Origin: Cordylochernes scorpioides
Taxonomy: Eukaryota > Arthropoda > Arachnida > Pseudoscorpiones > Chernetidae
Length of the DNA stretch: 64,000 nt
NCBI GenBank assembly: GCA_030710605.1
Contig: CP092882.1
Span: 23,442,610 to 23,506,609, forward strand
Direction of reading: 5' to 3'
Shown here: positions 21,800-32,200 of the stretch, in pieces
How positions within the stretch are numbered: position 1 is the first letter of the stretch
Layout of the letters: each line of letters opens with the position of its first letter
Translations under genes and position numbers: made by a program
Notes under the pieces: model-generated
The model's database searches: none
Told to the model about the DNA's origin: nothing
Seen by the model: only the letters and a program-made list of their open reading frames with translations

Positions 21800-21915
21800 A
21801 TTACATATTACATATCCCCCACCCCACACCGCTAAATATACCAGAGGGCGGGGTGCCCCACCCAGGGGGCTTTATAACCCTGGTGGTCGGAGGATTGGAC
21901 ATCACATCAGCAGCC
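21800..21915 (+). promoter_or_regulatory. Core promoter of cuticle gene 3
   Basis: TATA box TTTATAA at 21871-21877, same spacing to the ATG at 21916 as in the other copies. Confidence 0.7.
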
Positions 21916-22422
21916 ATGTCTCCCCTCTCCACCACCGCCTTCTTTCTGCTCCTGGCCGCCCAAGCCCTGGCCAGCTACAGCTCCTACCCTCCCCGGCCCT
22001 ACAAGTTCGGGTACGAGGTAGATGACGGGTACTACAACCGCCACCACCACAAGGAGGAGTCCGATAGCTATGGAGCAAAGACCGGGAGCTACGGCTATAC
22101 CGACGCCCATGGTATCTACCGCCACGTGTCTTACATCGCTGATGGACAAGGATACCGGGCGTACGTGTCAACCAACGAACCTGGAACTGCCCCACAGGAT
22201 CCTGCTGATGTCAAGATGTACGCCAAGCCTGTAGCTGTTTACCATAAGCCCGAACCCGCGTACTACAAGCCTCAACCGGCCTACTACAAGCCTGAACCTG
22301 CGTACTACAAGCCTGAACCTGCCTACTACAAGCCTCAACCTGCCTATTACAAGCCTGAACCCGCTTACTCCAAGCCTGAACAAAAATACAACAAACCAGA
22401 AATCACCTACAACAAATATTGA
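21916..22422 (+). CDS. RR-type chitin-binding cuticle protein, copy 3
   Basis: 168 residues, the shortest of the three. The signal peptide differs slightly (FFLLLAA in place of FCLLLAA). The RR domain is almost identical, with YIADGQGY as in copy 2. The tail has five PAYYKP repeats plus PAYSKPEQ before KYNKPEITYNKY. The frame is intact and the promoter preserved, so it is probably expressed, presumably in the same epidermal programme as its neighbours (inference from the shared promoter). Confidence 0.9.
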   Translation: MSPLSTTAFFLLLAAQALASYSSYPPRPYKFGYEVDDGYYNRHHHKEESDSYGAKTGSYGYTDAHGIYRHVSYIADGQGYRAYVSTNEPGTAPQDPADVKMYAKPVAVYHKPEPAYYKPQPAYYKPEPAYYKPEPAYYKPQPAYYKPEPAYSKPEQKYNKPEITYNKY

Positions 22423-22550
22423 ATTTGGTCTTAAGCCAAATAATAGTAGGAGATATACAAAAATATTAATATAACTGTTGTACAGAAATATATATTCTTT
22501 GAAGAGATTCTTGTCAGTACACTATGTTTGCTGCCTTTATATCTCGTATG

Positions 22551-22570
22551 AAAATAAATGAAAAATAAAG
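22551..22570 (+). terminator. Poly(A) signals of cuticle gene 3
   Basis: AATAAA at 22553 and 22564, same arrangement as copy 1. Confidence 0.65.
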
Positions 22571-22774
22571 ATTTATTTCTTAAGAAATCATATTTATTTG
22601 TGAAATCACAGACATATATTTGAGGATTTTGGTGGAAGTTTGGTTTTACAAAGTTTTGCAGCTGAAGAACCGACCATGACTTACTGGCAATGTCTGAATG
22701 CCATCCAGGTGGGTTGAATAGCTCAATTTGGAATGTGAGAGTGAACCTATACAGTTCCATCCTCATCCTCCTGC

Positions 22775-22915
22775 AATGCCTTCCTTTACTGAGGGTAGGC
22801 GACATGGTCTCTCCATATCTCCCTCCTTAAGTAACTTCCTCTACTGAGGGAGGGCCACATGGTCTCTCCATATCTCCCTCCTTCAATCAATTCCTCTACT
22901 GAGGGTAACTCTAAT
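22775..22915. repeat. 55-bp minisatellite, about 2.5 copies
   Basis: The same unit as downstream of genes 1 and 2; it ends abruptly at the edge of the duplicated block. Confidence 0.85.
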
Positions 22916-22919
22916 AACT

Positions 22920-23215
22920 CCTTTTTCTGGTGCATCGATAATTTTATAGAGCGTACCTTCCAGGTCTGCAGACTTGTGGTACACTTGCAGAATTAGCAGC
23001 CTCTATATCCACATCGATTAACTCAGCCAGGAGTACAGATACTTGGGATAAGTAAATTTATCTTATATACAATATATGAGCCTCTACATCAATACCTGCA
23101 CCTAACAAAAAATTGACAATTGCGACTTCAGCTGTATATGTGCTGGGGTCGGAGGCCTTTCCATCATTGTCAAGGGGAGTACAAATAGTCTCTTTATTTT
23201 AAACACTAGCAGTTG
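22920..23215 (-). pseudogene. Ankyrin-like coding fragment (weak)
   Basis: The minus strand has a stretch of coding-like sequence with VAIVNFLLGAGIDVEAH, which resembles the end of an ankyrin repeat (LLxAGADVNA), followed by a second LLAELIDVDIEA phrase after a stop. It begins near TPLDNDG at about 23185. I cannot identify a gene; it may be an exon remnant of a host ankyrin protein. A decayed second copy lies at 23830-23965. Confidence 0.3.
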
Positions 23216-23460
23216 TAAAGTTCCCTTTTATATATATACTTGTCCTATCCGTCGTGGTCGAATGGAAGGGCGCAAGCGTCGTGCATGTAAGCGTCAAAAA
23301 AAGAATTTGTTCCACACTCGTGAGCGCACGCGGCGGTGGCGTAGCATTCGCCCGCGCGCGCTGGCTAACACGTTTATTTTGTACAGATTTATATATGGGT
23401 GAATTTCTATTCACATTTTAACATTCTAATGGCGAAAATAAATTATACATATTAGGTAAT
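23216..23460. other. GC-richer island, unknown
   Basis: A short stretch rich in CG and GCGC words (CGCACGCGGCGGTGGCG) stands out from the AT-rich surroundings. No frame or RNA fold is supported. Confidence 0.3.
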
Positions 23461-23514
23461 AGGCAAATTATGACATATATTTATATAGATGGAATGCGCC
23501 CTATGCTTCTATAT

Positions 23515-23800
23515 ATATATATATACTAGCCGAATGACCCGGGCAAGGCCCGTGTTTTACCCGATTGAATGTTTTGATTCAAATACTATTTGTTACAATT
23601 ATAAATTGGCGCCTTATATAAATGCATATATTAGTTAATAACTATAGCCTATGTGTTTATCTGTCTATGTACTGTTGGCTTCCGTAGGCGTCTCTTACTG
23701 GGAAAAAGAAAGATGGCGGGATCGTAGCCAACCAATAGGAGAGCGCCATTCCAAAAAAAAAAAGCAAACGGTGACAGACATGAAAAATGAATGACGGATT
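23515..23800 (-). mobile_element. LINE tail module without the tRNA segment
   Basis: Read on the minus strand it has the CACCGTTTGCTTTTTT lead-in, a different middle, then GGCGCCAATTTATAATTG and the closing CGGGTCATTCGGCTAGTA, as at 100-365 and 36508-36820. Confidence 0.5.
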
Positions 23801-23829
23801 AAGAACGCATGACGCTCGTAACTGTCGTA

Positions 23830-23965
23830 TATTAATGCCTGCACCTGATAAATAACTGACAGTTGGAACTTCTGGAGACAGCTAGGGAAGGAGGCCATTC
23901 CATTCTTTTCAAGAGGAGTACAAAGAGTATCTCTATTTTAAACACTAGCAGTTGTATATTTATCT
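23830..23965 (-). pseudogene. Second, decayed ankyrin-like fragment
   Basis: The DNA aligns by eye with 23090-23215 (shared words AAACACTAGCAGTTGTA, GGAGTACAAA and CCTGCACCT). The reading frame is lost, so it is a decayed duplicate. Confidence 0.3.
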
Positions 23966-24189
23966 TCTTTTCTTTTTGATGATGATGTACCCTACAGACT
24001 AAGATCGTCAACAAGGCCACGACACTTAATTAGAACCCTTACTTGGAAATTTTGAGTCTTAAGGTAATGGATCTCGTCAGTCCTGGGTGGACTTGGATAA
24101 ATGGGATTCACCAGGTATTGATGAAATTTCTGTAATTTATCAAAGAGTTGGTTAGTTGGTATAAAGTTCTGGTCATCTACAGACAATGA

Positions 24190-24352
24190 CTTTCCAGAAT
24201 GGTTGCAAGGTTTTCCAACTATGTACTAAGTGTCAACCTGCAACCTCAAACCACATTAATGAATGTATTGACTCATCCATTGATGAGCTTTACTCATCTT
24301 CAGCAGACACCATCAATAAGCTCTACAGGCTTGATACCCTAATATGTAATTG
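24190..24352 (+). pseudogene. LINE ORF2 C-terminal fragment
   Basis: Encodes a short stretch with VFQLCTKCQPATSNHINECI, the cysteine/histidine-rich motif found at the very end of many arthropod LINE ORF2 proteins after the RNase H domain. It stops at 24352. Confidence 0.5.
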
Positions 24353-24359
24353 AGTGGAG

Positions 24360-25187
24360 ATAAGAAAGAAGAAGGTATAAATTAACGGTATTAGCTTTAC
24401 TTCAAAAATAGACTGCGTATAAGTTTTGCGTCTATTTTAACATGAGGGATATTCTTTGCCTCTTTCTGATATAATGTTCATCGTATTCATCCAAAACTTG
24501 TATAATTTCCTTTAAAATCAGATATTTCGAATCTGAATATCGATAATAGCTAATATAAGTCAGGTTTCTCTTTACAAATAATAAAAAATGGCAATTAGCG
24601 ATGTTGAAATAATACATATTAAAACATGCGGATTTCACATTTAAAAGGAAACAAAGCTGAAATTAATGTATCTCCAGGGAAGTATATGCGGCGTGTGGCC
24701 GTAAGCACAACAAAAACTACCTAAAATGATGATAAGGGAATGATGATAGAGTAGAAAGCGATTACGAGAGGAAGAGTAATCTGTATTTGTTAATTTACGA
24801 GGTAGAAAAGCAAAGGTTTTAACGGAGATTTATCAAATTTTACGGCAATGCCATAAATTTGGGATTGTTGGCAAGGCATTAGAGGTTTAAATATATATAT
24901 AGAGGGGGAGGTTTCAGTATTAGTGTGCTGTTTCTTCTAGTAGATGTTAGGAAATCTATCATAGGGGAAGTAATGATTGGATGGCAGTTTACTGATAGTA
25001 CCTTGATATATTTCCTTGGGAAACATTTAAAACTTGTTTCTTATAAATTATTTTGAAATATATTCTTACTGCAGAGAGGTGGATAATAAACTGCTAATCC
25101 TTAGATATCGATTCGTGTTAAATGGAATGGGAGAAGGTAAATAATAAAATTGGTTTATAATCGTCAACTTTATCAATTTTACAGTAG
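24360..25187. other. AT-rich spacer
   Basis: No gene, RNA or element boundary recognised. Confidence 0.4.
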
Positions 25188-25470
25188 GTTTGATGGAGGA
25201 TTGGTATAAATTGTCCCGGGATCGAACCCCGCATTGGGAACTTTTTTTTTTTTTTTTTTTTTGAAGTAAAAATTATTTTAATGGTCCCCGAATTTCGCCA
25301 AATCCAACCCCACAAGTGAGTAAAAATAACTAAAATTATCTCTGGAACACTTGTAAGTGTGAAAATCTAACTACTCTCTGAAAATGTAGACATGTAGTGT
25401 ATATACAGTAAAAGCCGTTGCTAACAACCCACAATGATTATCTTGGCCTGTACACACACACGCGTTGTTT
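25188..25470 (+). mobile_element. tRNA-derived SINE
   Basis: A tRNA-like head with the B box GGGATCGAACCCCGC is followed by a long T run and a body with GGAACACTTGTAAGTGTGAA, GTAGACATGTAGTGTA and CCACAATGATTATC. The body recurs at 53400-53625 and 57446-57651 and, inverted, at 61148-61235, which defines a family. Confidence 0.65.
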
Positions 25471-25559
25471 CATGATAAAATAATAATAATAAATCTATTG
25501 GAATATCTCAAAAATCAATCTTCTTCGTATTAGGTTTGTATTATTATTATTATTATTAT

Positions 25560-25860
25560 TATTATCATCATATTAGAAAAGAAGAATGAACCTCACGATA
25601 AGTTACAGAGAAATAAAGAAATGAAAGCCATGGATAGATTATTGGAACGATGTAGGGAGCTGCGTGTGAAGATGAGGAAGGTGGAACACCGGACATGGAG
25701 CACAGGGATACGACGACCATAGAAGAGATCCAGGAGAACGACATAGAACAGATGACGCGAGACTTGACAGACAAGAATGGATCAAGGCTAGGGGATCATC
25801 TTATCGAGGAACCACCAGGAGAGGCCATAGAAAGACTGCTGGAGAGCTGCAGGACATCAG
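25560..25860 (+). other. Coding-like stretch, unrecognised
   Basis: A charged, coding-like segment (EIQENDIEQMTRDLTDKNG in one frame, MKAMDRLLERCRELRVK in another) suggests a coiled-coil or LINE ORF1 remnant. It runs straight into the inverted repeat at 25862, so it may belong to that element. No family is recognised. Confidence 0.25.
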
Positions 25861-25861
25861 G

Positions 25862-26247
25862 GGACCATAACGGCAAGGGTCACAGCACTGACCAGGAGGC
25901 AAGATAGCAAATGTAAATATCTTTGTTTACTTTTACTGTTGTTTTCTATTGAAGTTGTAAATAAAAATATGTAAATAGACTGACCATTCGCTACACTTTT
26001 CAGAGAAAAACTTTTAACCTTTTTGAAAAATAAAGAATTATTATCATATTAATAATAAATGAATAACTTTATTTTTCATAAAGGTTACAAGTTTTTCTCT
26101 GAAAAGTGTAACGAATGGTCAGTCTATTTACATATTTGTATTTACAAACTTCGAAATAATAAACAGTAAAAGAAAACAAAGATATTTATATTTGCTATCT
26201 TGACTTCCGATCAGTGCTGTGACCGTCGCAAATATATAGTCCCTTGA
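25862..26247. repeat. Large inverted repeat, arms of about 185 bp
   Basis: Arms meeting near 26055 share GCAAATGTAAATATCTTTG, TAGACTGACCATTCG and CTTTTCAGAGAAAAACTT in opposite orientation. The outer edge (GGTCACAGCACTGA) is less well matched. It is probably a foldback or twin insertion of one element. Confidence 0.7.
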
Positions 26248-26385
26248 TAATAAAAACAATAAATCTATTAGAATATCTCGAAAATCAAACTACTATATAT
26301 TGGTTTTCTGTATTAATTATTCTATTATTCATATATATTTCCAAATCAGTAAGAGCAGTAGGAATTTTATTGTATTTTAATGTTA

Positions 26386-26825
26386 ACCACACCAAGATGC
26401 TCTGCGGTGAGGAACTGATTTGTACCTTCTGTAATTCAAAACTAGAAAATTTAATCACTCACTATATTTTTGATTGCTCTGATCTGAAAGAAGAAAGAAG
26501 AACCCTTATGCAAAAAACTGGGCAACTCTGTGCTTCACTTCCATCAATAATTGACAATATGACCCAGAATAAGTATCTTGCTACGGCGTTTTATGGTTTC
26601 CACAAGTCCATATCTCAAAAGAAGGCCAAGTGACACTCATTCCTCACTTTCTTACTTCTACTCTTTTTGTGTTGTTTTTCTTGCTTCCCTCTTTCTCTTT
26701 TTTTTTTATTTTTCTTCTGTCTATATCGTTGTTTCCTTTGTCTCACTGCTTTGTTCTTATGCATACCTCTGGTGAATCCTGTATAGGGTCAGTGACCCTA
26801 AATAAAGGCTTTTTGTTGTTGTTGT
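26386..26825 (+). mobile_element. 5'-truncated LINE with 15-bp target duplication
   Basis: The end of a LINE ORF2 with the CTFCNSKLENLITHYIFDC motif stops at 26633, followed by a 3' UTR ending AATAAAGGCTTTTTG plus TTG repeats. The direct repeat TGTATTTTAATGTTA at 26371-26385 and 26826-26840 is the target duplication. The coding part is open to its natural stop, so it is fairly young. Confidence 0.8.
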
Positions 26826-26840
26826 TGTATTTTAATGTTA

Positions 26841-27251
26841 GAAATTCGTGCTTAATTCGTGTTATTACCGTATATTTAATTTATGAAGAACTCACCTTCT
26901 ACTACGTAGCTTATATCCATGATTTGCTTTAATACCATGACTAATTTTCTTTACAGTATTATATATAAACTAGTAGAATTGCCTAATATTTTACACTAAA
27001 TGCTACACAAATTGAAGTAATTTTTCTTTTTTTTCTCAAATAAAAAAAAAGCAATTTCTGAATTAACTCTTTGTATTTATTAACGCAGAATTAATTTTTT
27101 TATTAACTCAATTTATCAAGTTATGGCCTTTAAACATTTTACAATATGATATTCATCTTTTGGAGGAAAGGTTATGACATTAAACTTATTATTAGATAGC
27201 TAAAAAAATATGTGCAAATGAAGAAACAATATCATATACATATGCATTTAT
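26841..27251. other. AT-rich spacer
   Basis: Nothing recognised. Confidence 0.4.
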
Positions 27252-27690
27252 GCCGCTAGTTGCGGCGACGGTCAATAGATGGCGTCAGATTCTGACGTTT
27301 ATTTTGACGGGAGAAGCGTCCATTGCTCCCTATGGATTAATTTCCTCTCGGCAAATTTTCCATCTATGTTCATGCCAATAGATTTGGCCCAGCCACATTG
27401 CCAGCAAAACACCTCTTTGGTAAATTGTGAGGATTCCATTAGATCCCGTGTGGATCTCGTGTAATAAAGTCCGCCCTAGACTGACGAGGGCCATTAGCCC
27501 GAAACCATGGTCTCTAGGTGGACGCTTATCAGTTTGCCAAAGTTGGTGTTGTGGCTTTGTCACCGACCCGATGCCGCTAGTTGCGGCGACGGTCAATAGA
27601 TGGCGTCAGATTCTGACGTTTATTTTGACGGGAGAAGCGCCCATTGCGTCTATGGATTAATTTCCTCCCGGCAAAATTTCCACATATGCA
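27252..27690 (+). mobile_element. Retrozyme, about 1.4 monomers of 321 bp
   Basis: The word GCCGCTAGTTGCGGCGACGG occurs at 27252 and again at 27573, so the element is a partial dimer with a 321-bp period. One hammerhead ribozyme sits between the two copies. There is no coding capacity. Partial dimers with a type I hammerhead are the known form of animal retrozymes; the same family occurs at 42899, 45440, 47915 and 59200-60095. Confidence 0.8.
27469..27525 (+). ncRNA. Hammerhead ribozyme, type I (family A)
   Basis: Core CUGACGA at 27481-27487 (position 7 is free in hammerheads), stem II GGGC/GCCC with loop CAUUA, GAAA at 27501-27504, stem III ACC/GGU around AU, cleavage after GUC at 27512. 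Stem I pairs CCTAGA (27475-27480) with TCTAGG (27513-27518), then a bulged C, then five more pairs. The stem III sequence ACCATGGT is a palindrome, which suits cleavage as a dimer. Confidence 0.88.
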
Positions 27691-27699
27691 TGTGTATAT

Positions 27700-27990
27700 A
27701 TTTTCCTTCAATAACACTATGCCCTTAGGTATAATACGTGTGTATAAATATATTCATAATAATGTTCTTACTATTTATATAAATTTTCATATAAAATCAA
27801 TTTCAATTTTCCCTTTATTCAAATTTTCCTCTCTCAGGAGAATTGTTTTAATATATAAGCTGAAAGGTTTCAATAAAAATTGTGTATGAAAAGCAACATT
27901 TTATTTGGTTTATTAAACAACATTTATAAAGATACAGCAATATCTAAGAAGTAATAAAAATACATTAACGGATTAAGTGATCTTTTTTTG
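27700..27990. other. AT-rich spacer
   Basis: Nothing recognised. Confidence 0.4.
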
Positions 27991-27999
27991 TGAAGTTTA

Positions 28000-29460
28000 T
28001 TAAATATTTTAAACTTGTACTCAAGTATCAGATTAGAACAATAACCCACCACCATATGATTCCAAAGACCATTGTATCGTTGCTCAAAGATTTCAATATG
28101 TTGGCGGAACCTTGTTTACCTTTGCTCTCTACACAGAGATTAGCAAGGAAGAAGTTTAAATGTGAATCCATAAAATACAATTTTAGATTCATTAGTCACC
28201 TGAGCTTCCATAATTTGGAAATTATCTTTTTCTACGATTTTCTTACACATAAATCGCTGTCTTATTATTGCCTTAAAAGTGTTTGACAATGTCAGTGAAC
28301 GCAAGCCAAGCATTTTCTCTTTTTTCAATGTTGAAATAAACTCGTCGTTATTTATTAGTTTACTTATTTAAGGTTAATGAAAATACTTTCCGTTATCTTA
28401 GAACAACTAAATATCTGAAAATTTAGCCATAAAATATTTGATAGTATCAGTATCTTTTTGTAAAGCCTTAACCCTAATTCTATACGTGAAGAAGGAAGAA
28501 GCATTTTTAGTTTGGGAACAAGCAGTTCATATTCAATATTTTTTTCACCTAAGAGAAACATACTTCTTTCAGGCCACATTTTTCACATATAATGATTATT
28601 TTTATTTCATCTGTCCAACTAGCTCAAAAAAGTAAATTTGTTCTTCCATTCTGAGAGCCTTGAAAAATTTATATATTTTCAGATCGACGAAAATTTTCCA
28701 AAATTTGGTAAAATTCAACAATTTCAAGATTTACTCAAAAGTTGAATAGGTTTCTTTAATTTGGGTTGAATAGGCAACAGGTATGGAAGGTAATACACCT
28801 ACCATCGTGTAGCAAATAAGACTTCAAACCTTGTTTAGAGAACTCAATAAAGAGTCTAAACTCGGTAGCATTTTTATTAATTTTCAGAGTTTTAAAAACG
28901 CTGTCAATATCATTGCAGTACAGTAATCCCCTTGTTCTTCAGTAAAAAAATAGTAAAAACATTGTCCTCTATTACACACACACAAAGCCTTTATTAAGAC
29001 GTTAGTCTTATACAGAGTCCTCTATTACGATAGACATATATTTTAGTTTGTGGTAACAAGAGGTTCCTCTGCCTTAATATTGATCCAATAATTTCTGCTG
29101 CTTCATTTGATATATCTCTATATCCTTTAGTAAGTAATTTAATGATGCCTGATTGAAGAAATGTGGAATATCACTTTCATTTGTAGTAGATTCAGAATTT
29201 TCTATTTGACATTATAAGACGCTATAAAACGTTATATGCTGATCACCGTTTTCGATATAGAATTCTTGAACCGTTTTATGAACCGGTATGGGATTCTGAA
29301 GGTCGTGAGGATTAAGTTGCCTAGCTGATGGTATATCAGGATAAAAATTATTTTGCTTTTAGTCTGAATTTGCGACGATTGGTGTTGTGACTCAATTCTT
29401 AAAAGAGCTAGTTTTTCTTGAAAGAGTGGAACACATAAAGCATCGTTCATATTCATAATT
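28000..29460 (-). pseudogene. Decayed coding remnant of unknown origin
   Basis: The minus strand carries several neighbouring stretches with coding-like amino acid composition (for example FKAIIRQRFMCKKIVEKD and ALCVPLFQEKLALLRIES) in shifting frames over about 1.4 kb. It is broken many times. I do not recognise the family; an old virus copy or a host pseudogene are both possible, and I treat it as a fossil. A LINE 3' end lies within it at 28975-29025. Confidence 0.3.
28975..29025 (-). mobile_element. LINE 3' end fragment
   Basis: On the minus strand it reads TTAATAAAGGCTTTGTGTGTG, the same ending as the LINE tails at 26800, 52900 and 62350. Confidence 0.4.
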
Positions 29461-29763
29461 GAAAAGAGAGGTGCATCTTCTTTAGGTATGAATACAATTA
29501 TATAAACGAATATAATTCCGTTGAACGTGGAGGTGTCAAAATAAAACGATAAAACTCGCCATTTTAATAGAAGGTTTATTAAAAATCAAATGTACAAAGA
29601 TGTAAAAATAAACATCACATAGGTTGCTGATTCACTCCATAGGGAAATCTGGTTCCAGTCCACGACATACGCAAGCGTCCACAGCAGCTACTGTCGAATT
29701 CCGACTACACTCTTAACATCTTCATTTTCTTTTTATGAATTGGTGTGTAGATAATAATAATAT

Positions 29764-30009
29764 TGTCAAGAAGCTCCATCCAGATGGGACACCTGTCAAT
29801 CATCCCTGGGCCCCGGGGGGGACCACAGGTGTGAGGGGTTCTCGGAAGCTGATCTGTAAATAAGAAAAACGGGACGGTGGCTGAGGCCGCTCATTAGGAT
29901 TATCTTTCTCTTGGGGTAAGTTGTACTCTCTCTCTCTCTCCCTATAAATACCCCTTATAATAAATTAATTATTCCCAAATTTTCCCTTGCTTTATTTATC
30001 TCCGCGACA
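29764..30009 (+). mobile_element. Solo LTR, 246 bp (fossil)
   Basis: TGTCAAGAAGC...CCGCGACA ends with ATAT target duplications at 29760-29763 and 30010-30013. It contains a CT run, a TATAAATA box and an AATAAATT word. Family unknown. Confidence 0.65.
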
Positions 30010-30399
30010 ATATTTATTAAAATGTAGAAAACAATGATTGGCATGAATGGTATTTCTTCTATTTGATGTCATTCGCGATCCTGAAAATAGCTGTGGTTGA
30101 TAAGCTAGTAGAATGTAAAATATGATTAACGTATTGTCAGTATTGGACTGTTGAGTTTTCTGATTTCCTCAGGCCAAACAACATTTTAAAGCCAAAACCG
30201 AGGGGCTGAACAAGTCTGTAGCATCCCCTCAACATTTTCAAAACAACCTTTTTGAAGTTATAATAAAACTTCTGAATTCGTGAGAACCTTTTCCTCTACC
30301 TGTGTGTAGCTAGAAGTGACTGCAAAAATGAACTACGCATGCGACACGAAATGGCTCTGGAAGGAAAGAACCAATAGGGATAAAACAGACATTTTTCAA

Positions 30400-30555
30400 A
30401 CGCGTCCGTGGTGAGCTTTTCTTGATTAATCAAGAATGGGTATTTGGTCAATGTTGGATAATTAAAAATCAACGAGAATAGTTGATATTTATTCAGATAG
30501 ATGGCGCAAGCCATCATCAACTTTCAGTTGCACGATAAGGAGATGCCTTTTTCAT
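30400..30555 (+). mobile_element. Penelope/retrozyme-type end (family B), no ribozyme core
   Basis: It contains GTCCGTGGTGAGC, TTGATTAATCAAGAATGGG, ATAGATGGCGCAAGCCATC and TTGCACGATAAGGAGATGCC, the 3' half of the elements at 42400 and 54060. The preceding core (CTGATGA...GAAAC) is absent, so only the sequence downstream of the cleavage site remains, roughly. Confidence 0.55.
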
Positions 30556-31860
30556 AAAACATTTTTCTATAGACAGATTAAAGGGCATATTTAGAGTAAT
30601 ACCTATACAAGAAAGAGAGAACTGAACTTATTTTTTGACATAGTTTCATAATAAAAACTAAAATGCATTTATTTTTTTTATATAAAACCTACCTAGAATT
30701 AGTTTTATTAGTCTTTACAGCAGGATTTGGGAAATTTGGGAAAACAACTTTTTTTTTTTTTAGATGACGTCTTCATCAGTGCAAATTTTCTGACGACCTA
30801 ATGATTTAGAAATGAAAACAGCGAAAAATGTTAAAATATTGCTCAATCGAAATGGGCCTATTTTATATCAAAATAAATTTCAACATTGAGATATGAAGGT
30901 ATATTCATGTTTAGAAGTATTCCCTAGCAAACATATGACTTGATCTGACATACACTAAAATCCAATGAGAGATCACCTCCAGAAGTTACTATAACTATAA
31001 ATATCCATGATTTTAGGAAGTTTTTTTCGTGGAGGTTCCACTTAAATTTAGAAATAGACATGTTTTCCCGTGGTCTGCTTCAGTTTTTAACCTCTTGAAC
31101 AAGCTTTAGTATCAAAGCGCACAATATTTATTTAACTTTTATTTTTTTAAATTTCAATTTGAAGCGCTATGTCCTCCTAGGGACACTTGCGCTGTCATAC
31201 ATGTATACCTTTACATTTGTCTATACATATATATATATAATAATTTTAGGCCGTGAATAGAATAGTCATATGATGTTAACAATGAGAAAGGGTGAAAAAA
31301 AATAGAAAAAAAGAACTGTGTACAAAAAAAAAGAAGTGTCTGCCAATATGTACAATCAGCATAATATAAATTATCAGTTTCTTAAAATATATTTGTTGCT
31401 ATATAATTTAAATTATATATAGAAAAGGTATTGAATTTAATATACATTTCTTTTCTGGAAATAAAAATACTTGGGTTTGTTACTATTAAATTATTGTTGA
31501 TTCTATAGTCTTGAAAACAGGACAATATAGTAAAAGATGTATTGAGGTATTTATCTAACTTGAGTTCTTCTTTCTATTTCTTCGTTGTTTCCCATATAGT
31601 CCATCACTCTAATTCTTCTCACCATTTTCTTTCAATTTATTTAATCCTCTACAACTTTCTTTTCTATAAATTCTTTCTTAATATTTGTTTCATTGATAAT
31701 TTTGTCTTTTTTTCTGATTACTTTCAGTAAGTCTCTTCCTTAACCTTCTCAGGGACTTCTTCATTCTTGATCTTGTTAACTCATTCTTCTATTCTCCTCC
31801 AGGCCACATTTCAAATGCTTCCAATCTTCTTTTCTCTTCCTCGGAGAAAAAATTTAAAGA
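30556..31860. other. AT-rich spacer
   Basis: No coding or RNA feature seen in about 1.3 kb. Confidence 0.4.
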
Positions 31861-32079
31861 ATTTCCAAACAACAGTTAGGTATGTACAAGACCCAAACCA
31901 GCCCACAACATATGTTGCTTCTGTATTCAGTCATTAAATTTGGATGTCCCAATAAATAATGGACGCGGAACCATTTAAAGAGGAGTTGAATATTTCATCT
32001 TATGTTCTCGTGCTGATTTACATAATTAATTCATACCTTCTGGCCATCAAACATTCATCGCCAGCACAGTCTATTGCTT

Positions 32080-32200
32080 ACAAAATATATCATAACCCCA
32101 TCATGTGTGAAATATGCCATTTGGACCTATATTAAACGAGGCATACCTGATCGCTTATGTGTGTCTTCTCATTCTTTTTTCAGGAATATTATAATTAACC
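32080..32200 (+). pseudogene. Possible LINE ORF2 C-terminal scrap
   Basis: A short stretch with PIMCEICHLDL resembles the cysteine-rich end of LINE ORF2 proteins; it breaks off at once. Confidence 0.25.

Larger units (their letters stand above)
21800..22915 (+). repeat. Cuticle-protein tandem unit 3 (truncated)
   Basis: Homology with the other units stops inside the minisatellite at about 22915, where unrelated sequence begins. It is the end of the array inside this window. Confidence 0.8.

Noticed and set aside
23216-23460. CpG-rich promoter or gene
   Set aside because: The short GC-rich patch has no TATA box, start site or open frame to support a gene.
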